DNA from: Streptomyces megasporus
GTDB taxonomy: Bacteria; Actinomycetota; Actinomycetes; Streptomycetales; Streptomycetaceae
Assembly (NCBI RefSeq): GCF_000718985.1
Contig: NZ_JODL01000006.1
Coordinates: 1 to 64,000 of the forward strand
DNA length: 64,000 nucleotides
Direction: 5' to 3'
The notes under the pieces are model-generated. The model saw only the letters and a list, made by a program, of their open reading frames with translations. It did no database searches and was not told where the DNA came from. The position numbers were made by a program, and so were the translations under genes. The first letter of the stretch is position 1. Every line of letters starts with the position of its first letter. Shown one piece after another: positions 62,707 to 64,000 of the stretch.

Positions 62707-63672
62707 GTGAGCACTGAGGCCGACCCGGTTCGGGCTCCGCTCCCGCCCGTCGTACCACCGCCGCGCCTCGCCCCGCCGAGGGGGCCGCGAGCAGCGACCG
62801 GCGCGCCCCTCATACCCACCGGGCCGCCGACCCCGGTCTTCCGGACCCCCATGCCACCTCCCGTGCCACCCCCGGTGCCGCCCCCCGCGCCGGCCGCCGA
62901 GCCGGCCCCGCACCACCCCGTCCGTCGGCCGGGCCGCACCGTCGCCGCGGCCCTCTGCCTCGTCCTCGGCCTCGGACTGCTCGGCGGAGCCGCGGTCGGG
63001 ACCTGGCTCGGCGACGACCCCGGCGAGCGCACCGCGACCGGCTACGCCGAGGCGCGTGCGCTGTGGCACGAGACCCCCGTCGACACGCTGTTTCCCCGCA
63101 CACTGAAAGGCGACGGAGCCGGACCGGGAGGAGCCGACCGGCACTGGACCCGGATCGCGGTCGCCCCCGACGGCGACTGCGCGGGCGCCTTCGACCCCCT
63201 GCTGGCCAAGGCGCTCGCGCCGGTGGGCTGCGCCCGCCTGCTGCGCGCCACCTACGTGGACGAGACCGGCAGCGGCGTCACCACGGTCGGACTGCTGTTC
63301 ACCGAGGCGGACGCCAAGGGCATGCGGACCCTGCGCGAGCGGTTCGACCGCGAGGACCTCCAGCGGCGCACCGACCTGATGCCCCGCCCCTACGCCGCCC
63401 GAGGCACCGCCGCCGCCCGCTTCGGCGACGCACAGCGCGCGAGTTGGACGATCCGCCCGCTCGTCGACGTCCCGGTCGTGGTCTACGCCGTCTCGGGCTT
63501 CGCCGACGGCCGTGCCGTCGGCGATCCACAGCCGGCGGAGGTGGCCGTCCTCGAAGGCCAGACCACCGCCCCCGCCCAGGCGGGCCTCGGCCACGAGGCC
63601 CACGGCATCGCCGACCGCGTCGAACGCGGCCTGCGCCGCATCGCCGCCGAGGGAACACCGCAGGACCGATGA
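62707..63672 (+). CDS. Membrane protein of a type VII-associated (mycosin) gene pair
   Basis: A 321-residue protein; I take the GTG at 62707 (SD GAGGGGG) as start, with a GTG two codons earlier as alternative. The first 85 residues are Pro-rich. One membrane helix (TVAAALCLVLGLGLLGGAAVG) is followed by an extracellular domain with Cys residues in DGDCAGAF and VGCARLLRA. The last four bases overlap the next start (ATGA), so it is coupled to the mycosin protease. I know no function, but the pairing suggests it assists the protease. Confidence 0.8.
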   Translation: MSTEADPVRAPLPPVVPPPRLAPPRGPRAATGAPLIPTGPPTPVFRTPMPPPVPPPVPPPAPAAEPAPHHPVRRPGRTVAAALCLVLGLGLLGGAAVGTWLGDDPGERTATGYAEARALWHETPVDTLFPRTLKGDGAGPGGADRHWTRIAVAPDGDCAGAFDPLLAKALAPVGCARLLRATYVDETGSGVTTVGLLFTEADAKGMRTLRERFDREDLQRRTDLMPRPYAARGTAAARFGDAQRASWTIRPLVDVPVVVYAVSGFADGRAVGDPQPAEVAVLEGQTTAPAQAGLGHEAHGIADRVERGLRRIAAEGTPQDR

Positions 63673-64000
63673 AGGCGACAAGAACCCCCGTGAACACCCC
63701 CGCGCGCCCCCTCGCCCGCGACGCCCGCGCCATCCGTGTCACGCGCGCCATCCGTGTCACGCGCGCCACCCGTGCCACCCGTGCCACGGTCCTCGCCGTG
63801 CTCTCCGTGCTCGCCGTCCTCGGCACGTTCGCGCCGGCCGTCGTCCCCGTGGCGCACGCCGACGACATACGGGACCGGCAGTGGGGCCTGGACGCGGTGG
63901 GCGCCCGCGAGGCGTGGAAGACCACCAAGGGCGAGGGCATCACCGTCGCGGTGCTCGACACCGGCGTCGACGCCGACCACCCCGACCTCAGGGACCGGGT
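63669..64000 (+). CDS. Mycosin-type S8 serine protease, cut by window end
   Basis: The first 110 residues of a subtilisin-like protease. An Arg/Thr-rich N-terminus and hydrophobic helix (VLAVLSVLAVLGTFAPAVVPVAHA) form a signal, cleaved near AHA-DD. The mature start IRDRQWGLDAVGAREAW and catalytic Asp in VAVLDTGVDADHPDL match type VII secretion-associated mycosins. His and Ser of the triad lie beyond the window. Mycosins are anchored by a C-terminal helix and act in ESX systems, but no other ESX gene is visible here. A GTG at 63691 is an alternative start. Confidence 0.85.
   Translation, partial: MKATRTPVNTPARPLARDARAIRVTRAIRVTRATRATRATVLAVLSVLAVLGTFAPAVVPVAHADDIRDRQWGLDAVGAREAWKTTKGEGITVAVLDTGVDADHPDLRDR
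63731..63784 (+). repeat. Tandem repeat in the mycosin signal region
   Basis: Two identical 18-bp units (63731-63748 and 63749-63766) followed by two 9-bp CACCCGTGC units (63767-63784). They encode repeated Arg-Val-Thr/Arg-Ala-Thr residues and lengthen the basic N-region of the signal peptide. Confidence 0.8.

Overview
The window is actinobacterial chromosome, almost certainly Streptomyces. The G+C content is very high, starts are often GTG, chaplins are present, several genes appear leaderless, and there is a complete Pup-proteasome locus. Gene content and order resemble the S. coelicolor stretch from chpC/chpH through glpFKD, metH, mshC and the proteasome to tatC. This is mostly conserved core chromosome. 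I see no prophage, insertion sequence, CRISPR array or biosynthetic cluster. Assignment to Streptomyces is inference from gene content; the species cannot be read from the sequence.

Layout. 1-2.6 kb: fragment of a DUF202 membrane protein, a Nudix hydrolase, an FAD dehydrogenase, then tRNA-Leu(GAG). 2.8-6.9 kb: an M20 peptidase, the short chaplin chpH, a long cell-wall chaplin, a DUF5703 protein and a conserved acidic protein. 6.9-12.2 kb: a RecD2-like protein with ruined ATPase motifs coupled to an aldo/keto reductase, an F420-type LLM oxidoreductase behind a perfect palindromic operator, and a ferritin-like protein. 12.2-16.9 kb: a CorA transporter, a histidine phosphatase, DUF3090, an SCO1664-family protein and mshC of mycothiol synthesis. 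16.9-23.3 kb: a PAC2 protein and the glycerol operon gylR-glpF-glpK-glpD, all on the minus strand. The 3' end of glpD is replaced by about 150 bp of nearly pure G/C sequence. 23.4-28 kb: metH and a HAD phosphatase. 28-31.6 kb: two tandem oligopeptide-type binding lipoproteins without a permease, behind a relatively AT-rich leader. 31.7-36.6 kb: an orphan response regulator, a RecB-type nuclease, a site-2 protease, TrmI and a secreted protein.

36.6-50.6 kb is the Pup-proteasome region: ferredoxin, arc (ATPase), dop, pup, prcB, prcA, then an inserted divergent LacI/MFS pair, then pafA, two FKBP-type isomerases, pafB and pafC. PafA ligates Pup to targets, Dop removes it, Arc unfolds targets into the PrcBA chamber, and PafB/PafC are WYL regulators. 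50.6-56.2 kb: a small membrane protein, tatA, tatC, a diacylglycerol-kinase-like protein and the helicase helY. 56.2-64 kb: a siderophore-interacting protein behind an iron box, a 5'-3' exonuclease, a BCCT transporter, a DUF2510 protein, an alanine-racemase-fold enzyme, and a membrane protein coupled to a mycosin-type protease cut by the window end.

Regulation readable from sequence includes GylR operators at gylR and glpF, an IdeR/DmdR-type box, a TetR-like palindrome, paired ATACGTA sites between LacI and MFS, many strong hairpins, and at least eight starts with a TANNNT hexamer 6-7 nt upstream, as in leaderless transcripts. I found no convincing new system. The main points for follow-up are the corrupted glpD end, the degenerate RecD2-like protein and the collagen-like chaplin.
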